Positions 48,323-59,784 of a DNA stretch of 64,000 bases are shown in pieces; positions within the stretch are counted from its first letter, which is position 1; each line of letters opens with the position of its first letter. This DNA comes from JAITWN01 sp050486285. Its GTDB lineage: Bacteria > Pseudomonadota > Gammaproteobacteria > SZUA-140. The notes beneath the pieces are model-generated. The model ran no database searches, had not been told where the DNA came from, and saw only the letters and a program-made list of their open reading frames with translations. The DNA lies in the NCBI GenBank assembly GCA_050486285.1, contig JBJHCZ010000015.1:7433-71432 (forward strand), in the 5' to 3' direction. The position numbers were made by a program, and so were the translations under genes.

Positions 48323-49848
48323 TCGACGGTTCCTCCGGCGCCGACTCCCTCGCCGAGCACGGCCTCGATGTAGCCGGCCGGGAATGCCAGTTGCAATGCC
48401 GTCGCCGCGGCGAAGTCATGGATCGGTTGCAGGAACAGTACCAGCACCGGGCTGGCGGCCAGCGGCAGCAGCATCGCGACCATGACGGGAGCCGGCGTCT
48501 GCAATACGCGCGGCTCGCCGGCGGCAGTCTTCCAGAAGATGCCGCTGCCGGCGCGGCTCATCGCGACGATGCCGATCAGGCTGCCCGCGAGTATCGTCGC
48601 CCACAGCCAGGCGAGGGCCGGATGTCCCGTGCCGGCATCGAGGATCAGCACCTTGCCGAAGAAGCCGCTGAGCGGGGGCATGCCGGCCATCGAGATCGCG
48701 GCGATGAAAAAGATCGCGCTGAGCAGCGCCGGTCGCGTGACCGGATTGTCGGGATAAAAGCTGTCGCCCGCGGTCGGCCGCTGGCGGGCGATGACATCGG
48801 CCATCAGATAGAGACAGACCGTGATCAGCGTCGAATGGACCATGTAATACAGCGCGGCGTTGAAGCCATCGGCGGTGAACAGACCGACGGCGGCCAGCAT
48901 CGTGCCGATCGATACGATCAGCAGATAGGAGACGAGCTGGCGCAGGTGGCGCGCGGCGAGGGCGCCGATCGCGCCGAGCGCGACGGTCGCCAGCGCGAGC
49001 GGCAGCAGCCAGGTCTCGGCGAGTCCGGCGGCGACGCCGCCATGGGCGCCGAAGACCAGCGTGAACACGCGCAATATCGAATAGACACCGACCTTGGTCA
49101 TGATCGCGAACATCGCGGCGACCGCGGCGGCGGCGTTGCTGTAGGCGGCGGGCAGCCAGAAGTACAGGGGGAGGAGCGCCGCCTTCAGCGCGAACACCGC
49201 GAGGAGGATCAGTCCGCCGGCACGCAGCAGCGCGGCATCGCCGTCGCCAGCCGCGGCGACCGCCACGGCGAGATCGGCCATGTTCAGCGTGCCGGTGACG
49301 CTATAGAGGATGCCGACCGCGATCAGGAACAGCGCCGAGCCGGCGAGATTCAGTACGACGTAATGCAGGGTCGCGCGGGTGCGCGCGGGTCCGGCGCCTT
49401 CGCCGCGCAGCAGCAGGCCATAGGAGGCGATCAGCAGGATCTCGAAGAACACGAACAGATTGAACAGGTCGCCGGTGAGGAACGCGCCGTTCAACCCGAG
49501 CAGCAGGAACTGGAACAGGATATGGAAATACGGATCGCGGCGCAGCTCGCCGGTGAAGGCATAGAGCAGGCTGAACAGCGCGACCAGCGAGGTCAGCACC
49601 AGCATCAGCGCGCTCAGGCGGTCGAGCACGAGGACGATGCCGAAGGGCGCCGGCCAGTTGCCGAGGGCGTAGACCTGGTAGTTGCCGGCGGCAGCGTCGG
49701 CGAGCAGCCAAATCGAAGCCAGCAGTACGACGAGGGTGGCGCCGAGATTGAGCTGCGCCGGCAGCGCGTCCTCGCGGCGGCTCAGCAGCAGCATCAATGC
49801 GCCGACCAGCAGCGGCACGAGTACCGGGATCGTGATCAGATGGCTCAT
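48319..49848 (-). CDS. mrpD: Mrp-type cation/proton antiporter subunit D
   Basis: 509 residues with about 14 membrane helices, related to the NuoM/NuoN proton-channel subunits of complex I. Typical stretches are LTGDLFNLFVFFEILLIASY, LFALKAALLPLYFWLPAAYS and FFGKVLILDAG. The charged residues in the helices (Glu in FVFFEILL, Lys in VFALKAALLP) are those thought to conduct protons. It overlaps mrpC and mrpE by four bases each. Confidence 0.95.
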   Translation of the reverse strand: MSHLITIPVLVPLLVGALMLLLSRREDALPAQLNLGATLVVLLASIWLLADAAAGNYQVYALGNWPAPFGIVLVLDRLSALMLVLTSLVALFSLLYAFTGELRRDPYFHILFQFLLLGLNGAFLTGDLFNLFVFFEILLIASYGLLLRGEGAGPARTRATLHYVVLNLAGSALFLIAVGILYSVTGTLNMADLAVAVAAAGDGDAALLRAGGLILLAVFALKAALLPLYFWLPAAYSNAAAAVAAMFAIMTKVGVYSILRVFTLVFGAHGGVAAGLAETWLLPLALATVALGAIGALAARHLRQLVSYLLIVSIGTMLAAVGLFTADGFNAALYYMVHSTLITVCLYLMADVIARQRPTAGDSFYPDNPVTRPALLSAIFFIAAISMAGMPPLSGFFGKVLILDAGTGHPALAWLWATILAGSLIGIVAMSRAGSGIFWKTAAGEPRVLQTPAPVMVAMLLPLAASPVLVLFLQPIHDFAAATALQLAFPAGYIEAVLGEGVGAGGTVE

Positions 49849-50188
49849 TCGTCGCGCCCCCGGTCATGGCCGGCGCCGTCGACGTGATCGGTGTCGAGGT
49901 CGCCGCGCGCGCGCAAGGCGAGGATCACGAGGAAGGCGACCATGCCGAAGCCGATGACGATCGCAGTCAGCACCAGCGCCTGCGGCAGCGGATCGGCATA
50001 CTCGGTAACGCCGTCACGGATGACGCCGGGATGCCCGGTCACGAGTCCGCCCGAACTGAACAGGAACAGGTTGACTGCGTAGGACAGCAGCGTCAGCCCG
50101 AGCACGACCGGGTAGGTGCGGGCGCGCAGCATCAGATAGATGCCGCAGGCGGTCAGCACGGCGATGCCGGCAGCGAACAGCGCTTCCA

Positions 50189-50189
<1 letters not shown>
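49845..50189 (-). CDS. mrpC: Mrp-type cation/proton antiporter subunit C
   Basis: 114 residues with three helices, similar to NuoK: AAGIAVLTACGIYLMLRART, PVVLGLTLLSYAVNLFLFSS and ALVLTAIVIGFGMVAFLVIL. The stretch DPLPQALVLTAIVIGFG is the MnhC/PhaC signature. I chose the ATG at 50189, which shares one base with the mrpAB stop (TGATG). Confidence 0.94.
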
Positions 50190-53005
<2,816 letters not shown>

Positions 53006-53190
53006 GACCAGTGATTAGTGCCCGGGTGTCCGGCATCCGTTCCGTCGATAAGCGCCACATGTTAACACGGATTCGTGTCGCCGCTGCCGCTCGACGATCG
53101 GCGCGGCGCTTGCGATCGTCACCGTACACGCACGACAATGGGGGTTTTACGACCTCGATGAAGCAGCGATGACCGGGAGGGCGAGTTGAC

Positions 53191-54201
53191 ATGAGGGCGG
53201 TCGTGATGACCGGCGTGGGTGGGCCGGGGACGCTGGCATTGCGCGAGCTGCCGGAACCGGCGATCGATGCGCCGCGGCAGATCAAGGTGCGTTTGCGCGC
53301 CGCCGGCGTCAATCCGGTCGATGCCAAGCAACGCGCGCGCGGACTGTACGCGGCGGGCGCGCTGCCCGCGATACTCGGTTGCGACGGCGCCGGCGTCGTC
53401 GTCGAGACCGGCGCCGGGGTCACGCGCTTCCGGCCCGGCGACGCGGTGTGGTTCTGCGACGGCGGCATCGGCGGTGCGCAGGGTTGCTACGCGGAGTTCA
53501 AGGTCCTGCACGAGGACCATGCCAGGGCCAAACCGGCGTCGCTCGACTTCGTTCAGGCCGCCGCGGCGCCGCTCGCATTGATCACCGCGGCCGAGGCGCT
53601 GTTCGATCGCGCCCGCGTCCGGCCCGGCACCCGCGTGCTGATCCATGGCGGGACCGGCGGCGTCGGACATGTCGCGATACAGCTCGCCGTGATCGCGGGC
53701 GCGCGCGTCATCGCGACCGTCGGCAGCCGCGACAAGGCCGAGCATGCCCGCGCGCTCGGCGCGGAAGCGACCGTGGTCTATACGGAACAGGACTTCGTCG
53801 AGGCGGTCGCCGACTGGACCGCCGGCGCCGGCGTCGAGGTCGCGCTCGATACCGTCGGCGGCGAGGTGTTCGGTCGCACGATCCCGGCGGTCGCGCACTA
53901 TGGCGATCTCGTCACGCTGCTCGAACCCCGCGCGGATACCGGCGCCGACGCCGGCTGGAAGGAGGCGCGCTTGCGCAATCTGCGCATCGGTTTCGTACTG
54001 ATGCTGACGCCGATGATGCGCGGGTTGCCCGCCGCGCGCGCGCGCCAGGGGGAGATCCTCGATGCCTGCGCCGGCTGGTGCGAGCAGGGCAGGCTCGCGA
54101 TCGACGTCGGCGCCGTGCTGCCGCTCGCGGCGGCGGCCGAGGCCCACCGCCTGATCGAGCAGGGGCATACGCGCGGCAAGCTGGTGCTGGACATTGGCTG
54201 A
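53191..54201 (+). CDS. Zinc-free medium-chain NADPH:quinone oxidoreductase
   Basis: 336 residues of the medium-chain dehydrogenase superfamily, zeta-crystallin-like. The sequence starts MRAVVMTGVGGPGTLALREL, with AAGVNPVDAKQRARG and the NADPH-binding motif VLIHGGTGGVGHVAIQLAVI at about 147-166. The structural and catalytic zinc cysteines of alcohol dehydrogenases are absent. It reduces quinones or related enones with NADPH. The next gene overlaps its end by eight bases. Confidence 0.9.
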   Translation: MRAVVMTGVGGPGTLALRELPEPAIDAPRQIKVRLRAAGVNPVDAKQRARGLYAAGALPAILGCDGAGVVVETGAGVTRFRPGDAVWFCDGGIGGAQGCYAEFKVLHEDHARAKPASLDFVQAAAAPLALITAAEALFDRARVRPGTRVLIHGGTGGVGHVAIQLAVIAGARVIATVGSRDKAEHARALGAEATVVYTEQDFVEAVADWTAGAGVEVALDTVGGEVFGRTIPAVAHYGDLVTLLEPRADTGADAGWKEARLRNLRIGFVLMLTPMMRGLPAARARQGEILDACAGWCEQGRLAIDVGAVLPLAAAAEAHRLIEQGHTRGKLVLDIG

Positions 54202-55234
54202 GCGCAGACCGGCGCGTCGCGTCGCGGCCTTGCCTGCGAGAAGGGCGGGGCTTGCCTGTGTCGCGATCGCACTGGCGACGGTTGCCGCGGCGGCGACCGC
54301 CGATCCGCGCCTGCCGGCGACCTTCGTCACGATGAACCAGAATCCGTTCATCCAGGTCTTTCAGCTGCCCTGGTCGTCCGCTCCCGCGCCTCCTGCCTCC
54401 GGGTCATGGGCGTTCGGCTGGACGCTCGATGTCGCCAACAGCTCGATCAGCGAAGACTCGGGCGAGCGGCGCGTCGTCATCGACGGCGAGACCTGGCGCG
54501 CGAATCTCGCGATCACGCGCGGGTTGACGCCGCGCCTCGAGGCCGGGGTCGTCGTGCCGCTGGTCTCGCACCAGGCGGGGATCTTCGACGGCTTCATCCG
54601 CGACTGGCATGACGTGTTCGGGTTGACCAACAGCCGCCGTGACCGGTTCGAGGATTATTCACTCGAGTATCGGTATACGGATGCCGGCGACGCGCAGGTC
54701 GAGGTGGTCTCGGCCAGCTCGGGCATCGGTGACGTGCGCCTGACCGCCGCCTGGCGGCTCGACAGGGATGCCGGTGACGATCGCCGCCTGATGCTGCGCG
54801 CCGGCATCAAGCTGCCGACCGGCAGTGCCTCGCGCCTGCACGGCAGCGGCGGCACCGATCTGTCGCTGCAACTGCAGTCGACCGACGGGCGCACGCTGGC
54901 CTTCGCCGGCACGACGCTGTCATGGATGGTCGGCGTCATGAGGCTCGGACGCGGCGACGTGCTCGACGAACTGCGCCGCGACCATGTCGCGATCGGCAGC
55001 ATCGGCATCGCGCAGCCGGTCTGGCGCAATCTGCTGCTCAAGGCCCAGTTCGATGCCCATGGGCCGTTCTATGACAGTGAACTCGAGGTCCTCGGCACGC
55101 GCGCGCTACAGTTCGTCATCGGCGGCGCGATCCTCCTGCCGCGCGGCGTCCTCGATTTCGGCCTGGTCGAGAACGTCGTCACCGACCCGACGCCCGACTT
55201 TGGCATACACTTCGCATGGCACACGCTGTTATAA
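54194..55234 (+). CDS. DUF3187 family outer-membrane-like protein
   Basis: 346 residues from a TTG start at 54194 that overlaps the end of the oxidoreductase gene. An arginine-rich N-terminal end and hydrophobic helix (about 18-36, ending ATA|DP) form a signal peptide. The mature sequence has NQNPFIQVFQLPWS, GLTPRLEAGVVVPLVSHQAG and AWRLDRDAGDDRRLMLRAGI, the DUF3187 pattern, with alternating strands like a beta barrel. No function is known to me. The start could also be further downstream. The 3' end carries a TATAAT that may be the promoter of the next gene. Confidence 0.85.
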   Translation: MAERRPARRVAALPARRAGLACVAIALATVAAAATADPRLPATFVTMNQNPFIQVFQLPWSSAPAPPASGSWAFGWTLDVANSSISEDSGERRVVIDGETWRANLAITRGLTPRLEAGVVVPLVSHQAGIFDGFIRDWHDVFGLTNSRRDRFEDYSLEYRYTDAGDAQVEVVSASSGIGDVRLTAAWRLDRDAGDDRRLMLRAGIKLPTGSASRLHGSGGTDLSLQLQSTDGRTLAFAGTTLSWMVGVMRLGRGDVLDELRRDHVAIGSIGIAQPVWRNLLLKAQFDAHGPFYDSELEVLGTRALQFVIGGAILLPRGVLDFGLVENVVTDPTPDFGIHFAWHTLL

Positions 55235-55235
55235 T
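55227..55235 (+). promoter_or_regulatory. Extended -10 promoter for the DUF3943 gene
   Basis: TGTTATAAT at 55227-55235 is a perfect TGnTATAAT extended -10 motif overlapping the DUF3187 stop codon. A transcript starting at about 55242 would begin before the ATG at 55276 but after the longer alternative start at 55216. It therefore helps choose the start of the next gene. Confidence 0.6.
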
Positions 55236-55275
55236 GCGCCGTTTTCTGGAACGAACCGAGCATCCCGCGCCGTCC

Positions 55276-56145
55276 ATGTCATACATCCGGCTGTTCGCCG
55301 CCCTGATCCTGCTGTCGCTGCCGGCCGTCGCCGCGGCCGGCGCCTTTTCGCCCTCGCTGCTGCTGTCGCCGACCTCGCTCGCCGAGGCCGATGATGTCGC
55401 CGCCGGGGACGGCGACTGGCGCCTGCCGGAAGGGACGCTGCGCGCCTCGCGTCTGCCCAATGGCTTCGAGATCCCCGACCAGCCGGACCGCGACGGCCTC
55501 CGCAAGGACACCTATTATTTCGTGTTCAGCCAGTTCTTCGTCATCGGTATCCTGTATGTGATGCCGGAGGACATCTCCGGCTGGACCGACGAGCAGAAGG
55601 ACAACTTCACGCTCTCGAAGTACACCGACAACATCAGCGAGATCCGCTGGGACTCCGATCGCTGGTGGATCAACTATGTCCTGCATCCCTACTGGGGCGG
55701 CGCCTACTATGTGCGGGCGCGGGAGCGCGGCTACGATGACGACCAGGCCTTCTGGTACTCGGTGCTGCTGTCGACGATGTTCGAGTACGGCGCCGAGGCG
55801 ATCTTCGAGGTGCCGTCGATCCAGGACCTGATACTGACGCCGGGGCTCGGCTATTTCTTCGGCCGCTACATGATGGGCCTGCGCGACGACCTGCGCGCGC
55901 AACTGCGCGCCGGCCATGAACTGAGCGCCGGCGATCGCGCGATGCTGTTCGTGACCGATCCGCTCGGGTCGGTCAACAAGGCCCTCGATCGCATGTTCGG
56001 GATTCGCGGCGACTATCAGTTCTCGCCGTTCATGGTCACGCCGTCGGCGCAGTCCGCCTTTCACCAGGACGACCTCGACGAAGGTCCGCATGCCGTGGTC
56101 GCCGGCACCATCGCGCCGGGCCTGCAACTCCATCTGCGCTGGTAG
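55276..56145 (+). CDS. DUF3943 family exported protein
   Basis: 289 residues from the ATG at 55276, which gives a signal peptide MSYIRLFAALILLSLPAVAA and lies behind a promoter-like TGTTATAAT. The mature part has TYYFVFSQFFVIGILYVMPE, then WWINYVLHPYWGGAYYVRAR and GLGYFFGRYMMGLRDDLRAQ. This is the DUF3943 pattern, probably an envelope protein. An in-frame start at 55216 is possible but lies upstream of that promoter and would spoil the signal peptide. Its role is unknown. Confidence 0.8.
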   Translation: MSYIRLFAALILLSLPAVAAAGAFSPSLLLSPTSLAEADDVAAGDGDWRLPEGTLRASRLPNGFEIPDQPDRDGLRKDTYYFVFSQFFVIGILYVMPEDISGWTDEQKDNFTLSKYTDNISEIRWDSDRWWINYVLHPYWGGAYYVRARERGYDDDQAFWYSVLLSTMFEYGAEAIFEVPSIQDLILTPGLGYFFGRYMMGLRDDLRAQLRAGHELSAGDRAMLFVTDPLGSVNKALDRMFGIRGDYQFSPFMVTPSAQSAFHQDDLDEGPHAVVAGTIAPGLQLHLRW

Positions 56146-56216
56146 CGCGCACCGCTGACAGGACCCGGCGACGGGTGTATCCTGAGGTTTGATACCCCCT
56201 GCAGGAGGGCCTGCCG

Positions 56217-56768
56217 ATGTCCGCGATCCGGATGTTCCTCGCCGCTTCATTGAGCCTTTCGCTGTTTGGCCTCGGCACGGCCGCCAAGGCCGGCGACCTG
56301 CGCGTCGGCGCCGCGGCGCCCGATTTCATGCTGAGTGACCAGCATGGCCGCACCCACCGGCTGTCCGATTATCAGGGGCGCTGGGTCGTCCTCTATTTCT
56401 ATCCGAAGAACGACACCCCCGGCTGCACCGAGGAGGCCTGCCGTTTCCGCGACGATATCGCCTATTTCAACTCGATCGGCGCGCAGGTCTTCGGCGTCAG
56501 CGTCGACAGCGTCGAAAGCCATGCGGCCTTTGCCGAGAAACACAGCCTGCCGTTCCCGCTGCTGTCCGATGCCCAGGGCGCGACGGCGCAGGCCTATGGC
56601 TCGCTGCGCAATTTCGGGCTGTTCAAGCTCGCGCAGCGCCACAGCTTCATCATCGATCCCGCCGGCAGGATCGCGAAGATCTACCGCCAGGTCTCGCCGT
56701 CCACACACAGCGCGGAGGTCATCGACGACCTGACGGCCCTGTTGCGCGAGCGCCCGGCCGCCTCCTGA
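56217..56768 (+). CDS. Exported peroxiredoxin of the BCP/PrxQ type
   Basis: 183 residues. A signal peptide (about 1-24, ending AAKA|GD) suggests a periplasmic location, which is less common for this family. The thioredoxin-like fold has LRVGAAAPDFMLSDQHGRTH, then YPKNDTPGCTEEACRFRDD with the peroxidatic Cys (TPGC) and the resolving Cys five residues later, as in PrxQ. It reduces peroxides using thiols, possibly delivered by the CcdA-like protein. The start has GGAGGGCC upstream. A short inverted repeat GTATC/GATAC lies at about 56177-56195. Confidence 0.93.
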   Translation: MSAIRMFLAASLSLSLFGLGTAAKAGDLRVGAAAPDFMLSDQHGRTHRLSDYQGRWVVLYFYPKNDTPGCTEEACRFRDDIAYFNSIGAQVFGVSVDSVESHAAFAEKHSLPFPLLSDAQGATAQAYGSLRNFGLFKLAQRHSFIIDPAGRIAKIYRQVSPSTHSAEVIDDLTALLRERPAAS

Positions 56769-56867
56769 GGCGCGGTCGTCAAGATTCCGTCGGGCGCAGG
56801 ACGACGCACCGAAGTCTTCAGAATCCTTGCGATTGGTCGATAGACTGGTGACTCAGGAGCACACCCG

Positions 56868-57194
56868 ATGATCACCATTTCAAGCGAATTCAACGAGCCG
56901 ATCCCGGCGTGGGACGTCGCCCTCGAGGCCCTGATCCGCGAGGAGACCCGGAACCTCGGTCGGCCGCTGTCGCTCGGCGATTTCCAGCGACTGTCGCGGC
57001 AGCACGCGATCCGTTTCGACGACCTGATGGCGACGCTGTTCGAGCTCGCGATCCACGGCCGCTGGGCCTATCGGGACGAGCAGGGCGCGACCGTCGATAT
57101 CACCCGCGATCTCTATGAGTCGCTGCGTCGTAACGGGCGCATCGAGGTCGCGGACGTCAGGGAGTTCACCGGGGACTGGCGGGCGACCGCCTGA
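56868..57194 (+). CDS. Hypothetical protein (108 residues), first of a pair
   Basis: A soluble, mostly helical protein: MITISSEFNEPIPAWDVALE, then ALIREETRNLGRPLSLGDFQ and RLSRQHAIRFDDLMATLFEL. The second half may be a small winged helix (AIHGRWAYRDEQGATVDITR). I do not recognise a family. It precedes the next gene by nine bases, so the two probably make one transcript. No signal peptide or membrane helix. Confidence 0.6.
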   Translation: MITISSEFNEPIPAWDVALEALIREETRNLGRPLSLGDFQRLSRQHAIRFDDLMATLFELAIHGRWAYRDEQGATVDITRDLYESLRRNGRIEVADVREFTGDWRATA

Positions 57195-57203
57195 GTCGCG
57201 GCG

Positions 57204-57821
57204 ATGACCCGCTACGACCTCGTCTTCAGCGGTGAACTGATCGAGGGCTGCGACCCGGCCCAGGTGCGCCGCGATCTCGAGCGCCTGTTCCGCGCCGACG
57301 CCAACGCCGTCGCGCGTCTGTTCACCGGCAAGCCGGTCGTCATCAAGCGGGACCTCGACGAACAGGCGGCGAGGCGCTATCGCGCGGCGCTGCAGCAGGT
57401 CGGTGCGCTGTGCCGCCTCCATCCGTCCGCCGCCGAGCCGGCGCCGACGGAGAGACCGGCGCCGGCGCGCTCCGCCGGCGCGCTCGCCGGAACCGAGATC
57501 CTGCCGCCCGGCTCGATCCTGACCGAGCCGCAGACGATCCATCCTCCCGACTTCGACCTTTCCGCGTTCAGTATCGCGCCGACCGGGGTGACGCTGGTCG
57601 AGCATGAGACCCCAGTCGTGGTCGCGCCGGCGCCCGGCGCCTTCGATGTCGCGCCGGCCGGCGCCGATCTCGTCGATCCGCGGCCGGTCGCGCCGGCCCC
57701 GATCCCCGATATCAGCGCCTTGTCGATGGCCCCGCCGCGGACCGAGGTGCTGACCCCGGAGGAGCGCGCGAAACCCGCGCCCCCCCCGCCCGCCGTGCCC
57801 GACCTGAAACTCGCCGACTGA
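57204..57821 (+). CDS. Hypothetical protein with conserved N-terminal domain and repeat-rich proline tail
   Basis: 205 residues. The first 75 (YDLVFSGELIEGCDPAQVRR, RLFTGKPVVIKRDLDEQAAR) match a small conserved domain that in other Proteobacteria stands at the N-terminus of various membrane or regulatory proteins; I cannot name its function. The rest is low-complexity, rich in Pro and Ala, with three imperfect repeats: DLSAFSIAPTGVTLV, GAFDVAPAGADLV and DISALSMAPPRTEVL. The tail has no membrane helix, so the protein may be a scaffold. It is followed by a 157-base palindromic element. Confidence 0.6.
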   Translation: MTRYDLVFSGELIEGCDPAQVRRDLERLFRADANAVARLFTGKPVVIKRDLDEQAARRYRAALQQVGALCRLHPSAAEPAPTERPAPARSAGALAGTEILPPGSILTEPQTIHPPDFDLSAFSIAPTGVTLVEHETPVVVAPAPGAFDVAPAGADLVDPRPVAPAPIPDISALSMAPPRTEVLTPEERAKPAPPPPAVPDLKLAD

Positions 57822-57870
57822 TCCCGCTTCCCGCTGTTCAGCCCCGGCAGGTTTCATCTGCTGTCGTCAG

Positions 57871-58027
57871 TCCGTATTATTCATGAACCGCATAAATCTT
57901 TCCGGAGGGCCGTGGTCGGGGTGACCTTTTCAGGGGCCTCCGGGACAGGATGTCTCGGCGGCCCCTGAAAAGGTCACCCCGACCACGGCCCGGAGCGCAC
58001 GGGCATCGAATTCATGAATAATACGGA
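57871..58027. repeat. Nested large palindrome between two plus-strand genes
   Basis: Two sets of arms are visible. Outer: TCCGTATTATTCATGAA (57871-57887) and its perfect complement (58011-58027), 17 bases each. Inner: a 32-base arm at 57907-57938 and its perfect complement at 57960-57991, around a 21-base loop. It would fold as a long hairpin and stops before the dienelactone hydrolase gene. It differs in sequence from the elements at 4424 and 63878 but is similar in size and position after a gene. Confidence 0.85.
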
Positions 58028-58072
58028 CGAAGTACCAGCTGTAACTGACTAATCAGAAAGGAGAGAATCATA

Positions 58073-58864
58073 ATGCATGCGAGATGGCTCTGTGGGCTGA
58101 TGATCGGACTGCTGGCGCTGCCGCTGCACGCGGCGGTGGTGACCAAGGACGTCGAATACGAGGCGGGTGGGGCGCGCATGATCGGCTACCTGGCCTGGGA
58201 CGACGCCATCAAGGGCCCGCGCCCCGGCGTGCTCGTCGTCCACGAGTGGTGGGGGCTGAACGACTATGCGCGGTCGCGCGCCCGCCAGCTCGCAGAACTC
58301 GGCTACACCGCGCTCGCGGTGGACATGTACGGCGATGGCCGCCAGGCCGACCACCCCGAACGCGCCGGCGCGCTGGCCCAGGAGGTCAACTCACGCTGGG
58401 ACGACGCCCGCGCGCGTTTTGCCGCCGCGCTCGAACTGCTGCGCGCCCAGGAGACCACCGACGATGCCCGTACCGCCGCGATCGGCTACTGCTTCGGTGG
58501 TGGAATGGTGCTCAATATGGCGCGGGAAGGCTTTGATCTGGATGGCGTTGTCAGTTTCCACGGCAGCCTCGGCGCGCATACGCCGGCGGCGCCCGGCCAG
58601 GTTGTCGCCAGGGTGCTGGTGCTGCACGGGGCCGATGATCCCTTCGTGCCCGACGACGAGGTCGCGGCGTTCAAGCGCGAGATGGACGCGGCCGGGGTCG
58701 ATTACCGCTTTATCGCCTACCCGGGCGCGGTGCATGGCTTCACGAATCCGGATGCCGACCGTTTCGGCGCCGAGTTCAACCTCCCGCTGGCCTACGACCC
58801 TGAGGCCGACCGCGCCTCGTGGGCCGAGATGCAGGACTTCTTCAACCGGATCTTTTCGCGTTGA
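58073..58864 (+). CDS. Exported dienelactone hydrolase family protein
   Basis: 263 residues. A strong ribosome binding site AAAGGAGAG precedes the ATG, and a signal peptide (about 1-20) is present. The alpha/beta-hydrolase fold has VLVVHEWWGLNDYARSRARQ, the cysteine nucleophile in AIGYCFGGGMVLNMA, the aspartate in HGADDPFVPDDEV and the histidine in GAVHGFTNPDAD. The Cys-based catalytic triad is that of dienelactone hydrolases. The export signal suggests action outside the cytoplasm on an unknown ester or lactone. Confidence 0.92.
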   Translation: MHARWLCGLMIGLLALPLHAAVVTKDVEYEAGGARMIGYLAWDDAIKGPRPGVLVVHEWWGLNDYARSRARQLAELGYTALAVDMYGDGRQADHPERAGALAQEVNSRWDDARARFAAALELLRAQETTDDARTAAIGYCFGGGMVLNMAREGFDLDGVVSFHGSLGAHTPAAPGQVVARVLVLHGADDPFVPDDEVAAFKREMDAAGVDYRFIAYPGAVHGFTNPDADRFGAEFNLPLAYDPEADRASWAEMQDFFNRIFSR

Positions 58865-58921
58865 CAGGCTTGCCGTCGGTCCTTGATCCGCCGACGGAGA
58901 ATTTGCCGGCAGGGGGTTGAT

Positions 58922-58951
58922 TTGACATTCAATATGCCGATAGTCTTGTAT
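58922..58951 (+). promoter_or_regulatory. Candidate sigma-70-type promoter for the parA-like gene
   Basis: TTGACA at 58922-58927 is a perfect -35 hexamer. At 18-19 bases spacing the -10 region reads TTGTATT, a modest match. A transcript would start near 58958 and have a leader of about 105 bases with several small inverted repeats. Confidence 0.5.
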
Positions 58952-59044
58952 TCGATCCGGACATTCCGACGGTTAACTGCGATGCAATCGACAGTTAGCA
59001 GGCGAATTACACGTTATTTGTAACTTGATGTTCACCGCGAACAA

Positions 59045-59057
59045 GGGGTGGAACCCC
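59045..59057 (+). promoter_or_regulatory. GGA-loop hairpin before the parA-like start codon
   Basis: GGGGT and ACCCC pair around a three-base loop GGA, ending eight bases before the ATG. GGA presented in a hairpin loop near the start codon is the known recognition pattern of CsrA, whose gene lies about 1.1 kb downstream. Confidence 0.45.
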
Positions 59058-59064
59058 GCGACCG

Positions 59065-59778
59065 ATGCAGACGATTCTGGTACTGAACTCGAAAGGCGGC
59101 TGCGGCAAGTCGACGATCGCCGTCAATCTCGCGAGCTATTACGCCTCGTGCGGATTGAAGGCGGCGCTGGTCGATTACGACCCGCAGGGCTCGAGTCTGC
59201 AATGGCTCAGTCTTCGTTCAGGCGAGTTCGCGCCGATTCATGGCGTCAATGCCTGTCGCACGCGCACCGGCATGACCCGCACCTGGCAGATGCGTCCGCC
59301 GCCCGATACCGATCACGTCATCATCGATGCCCCGGCAGGGACCACCGGCGGGGCGTTGCAGGAAATGCTGCGCCGCACCGATATCATCGTCGTGCCGGTG
59401 ACGCCTTCGCCGATCGACATCCACGCGACCTCGGATTTCATCCGTGAATTGCTGCTGGTCGGCAAGGTCCGTTCGCGCGGCATCCATCTCGGCGTCATCG
59501 CCAATCGCGTGCGCCGCGACACGCCGCACTACGAACCGCTGAAGCGTTTCCTCGGCAGCCTGAATATCCCGTTCATCACCTCGCTGACCGATTCCGAGCA
59601 TTACCTCAACGCAGTGGAATCCGGGGTCGGCATACATGAGCTGGACGAGCGGGAAACGGAAGTGGAACGGGAGCAATGGTTCCCGCTGATTCGCTGGCTC
59701 GCGAACCCCGAGCGCGATCCCGCGGTGAAGGAGCCGCGGCCGAAACTGAACGTGATCAGCGGATCGGCCGGCGGCTGA
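59065..59778 (+). CDS. Orphan ParA/MinD-family ATPase
   Basis: 237 residues. The deviant Walker A box is KGGCGKSTIAVNLA (about 10-23), with VDYDPQGSSLQW, the Walker B-like VIIDAPAGTTGG and IANRV. It hydrolyses ATP and forms dimers that move cargo over the nucleoid or membrane. No ParB, MinE, chemotaxis or flagellar partner gene is adjacent, and no origin is present, so it is an orphan ParA, perhaps for positioning a protein complex. There is no clear Shine-Dalgarno sequence; a GGA-loop hairpin lies just before the ATG. Confidence 0.9.
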   Translation: MQTILVLNSKGGCGKSTIAVNLASYYASCGLKAALVDYDPQGSSLQWLSLRSGEFAPIHGVNACRTRTGMTRTWQMRPPPDTDHVIIDAPAGTTGGALQEMLRRTDIIVVPVTPSPIDIHATSDFIRELLLVGKVRSRGIHLGVIANRVRRDTPHYEPLKRFLGSLNIPFITSLTDSEHYLNAVESGVGIHELDERETEVEREQWFPLIRWLANPERDPAVKEPRPKLNVISGSAGG

Positions 59779-59784
59779 GGTTGG

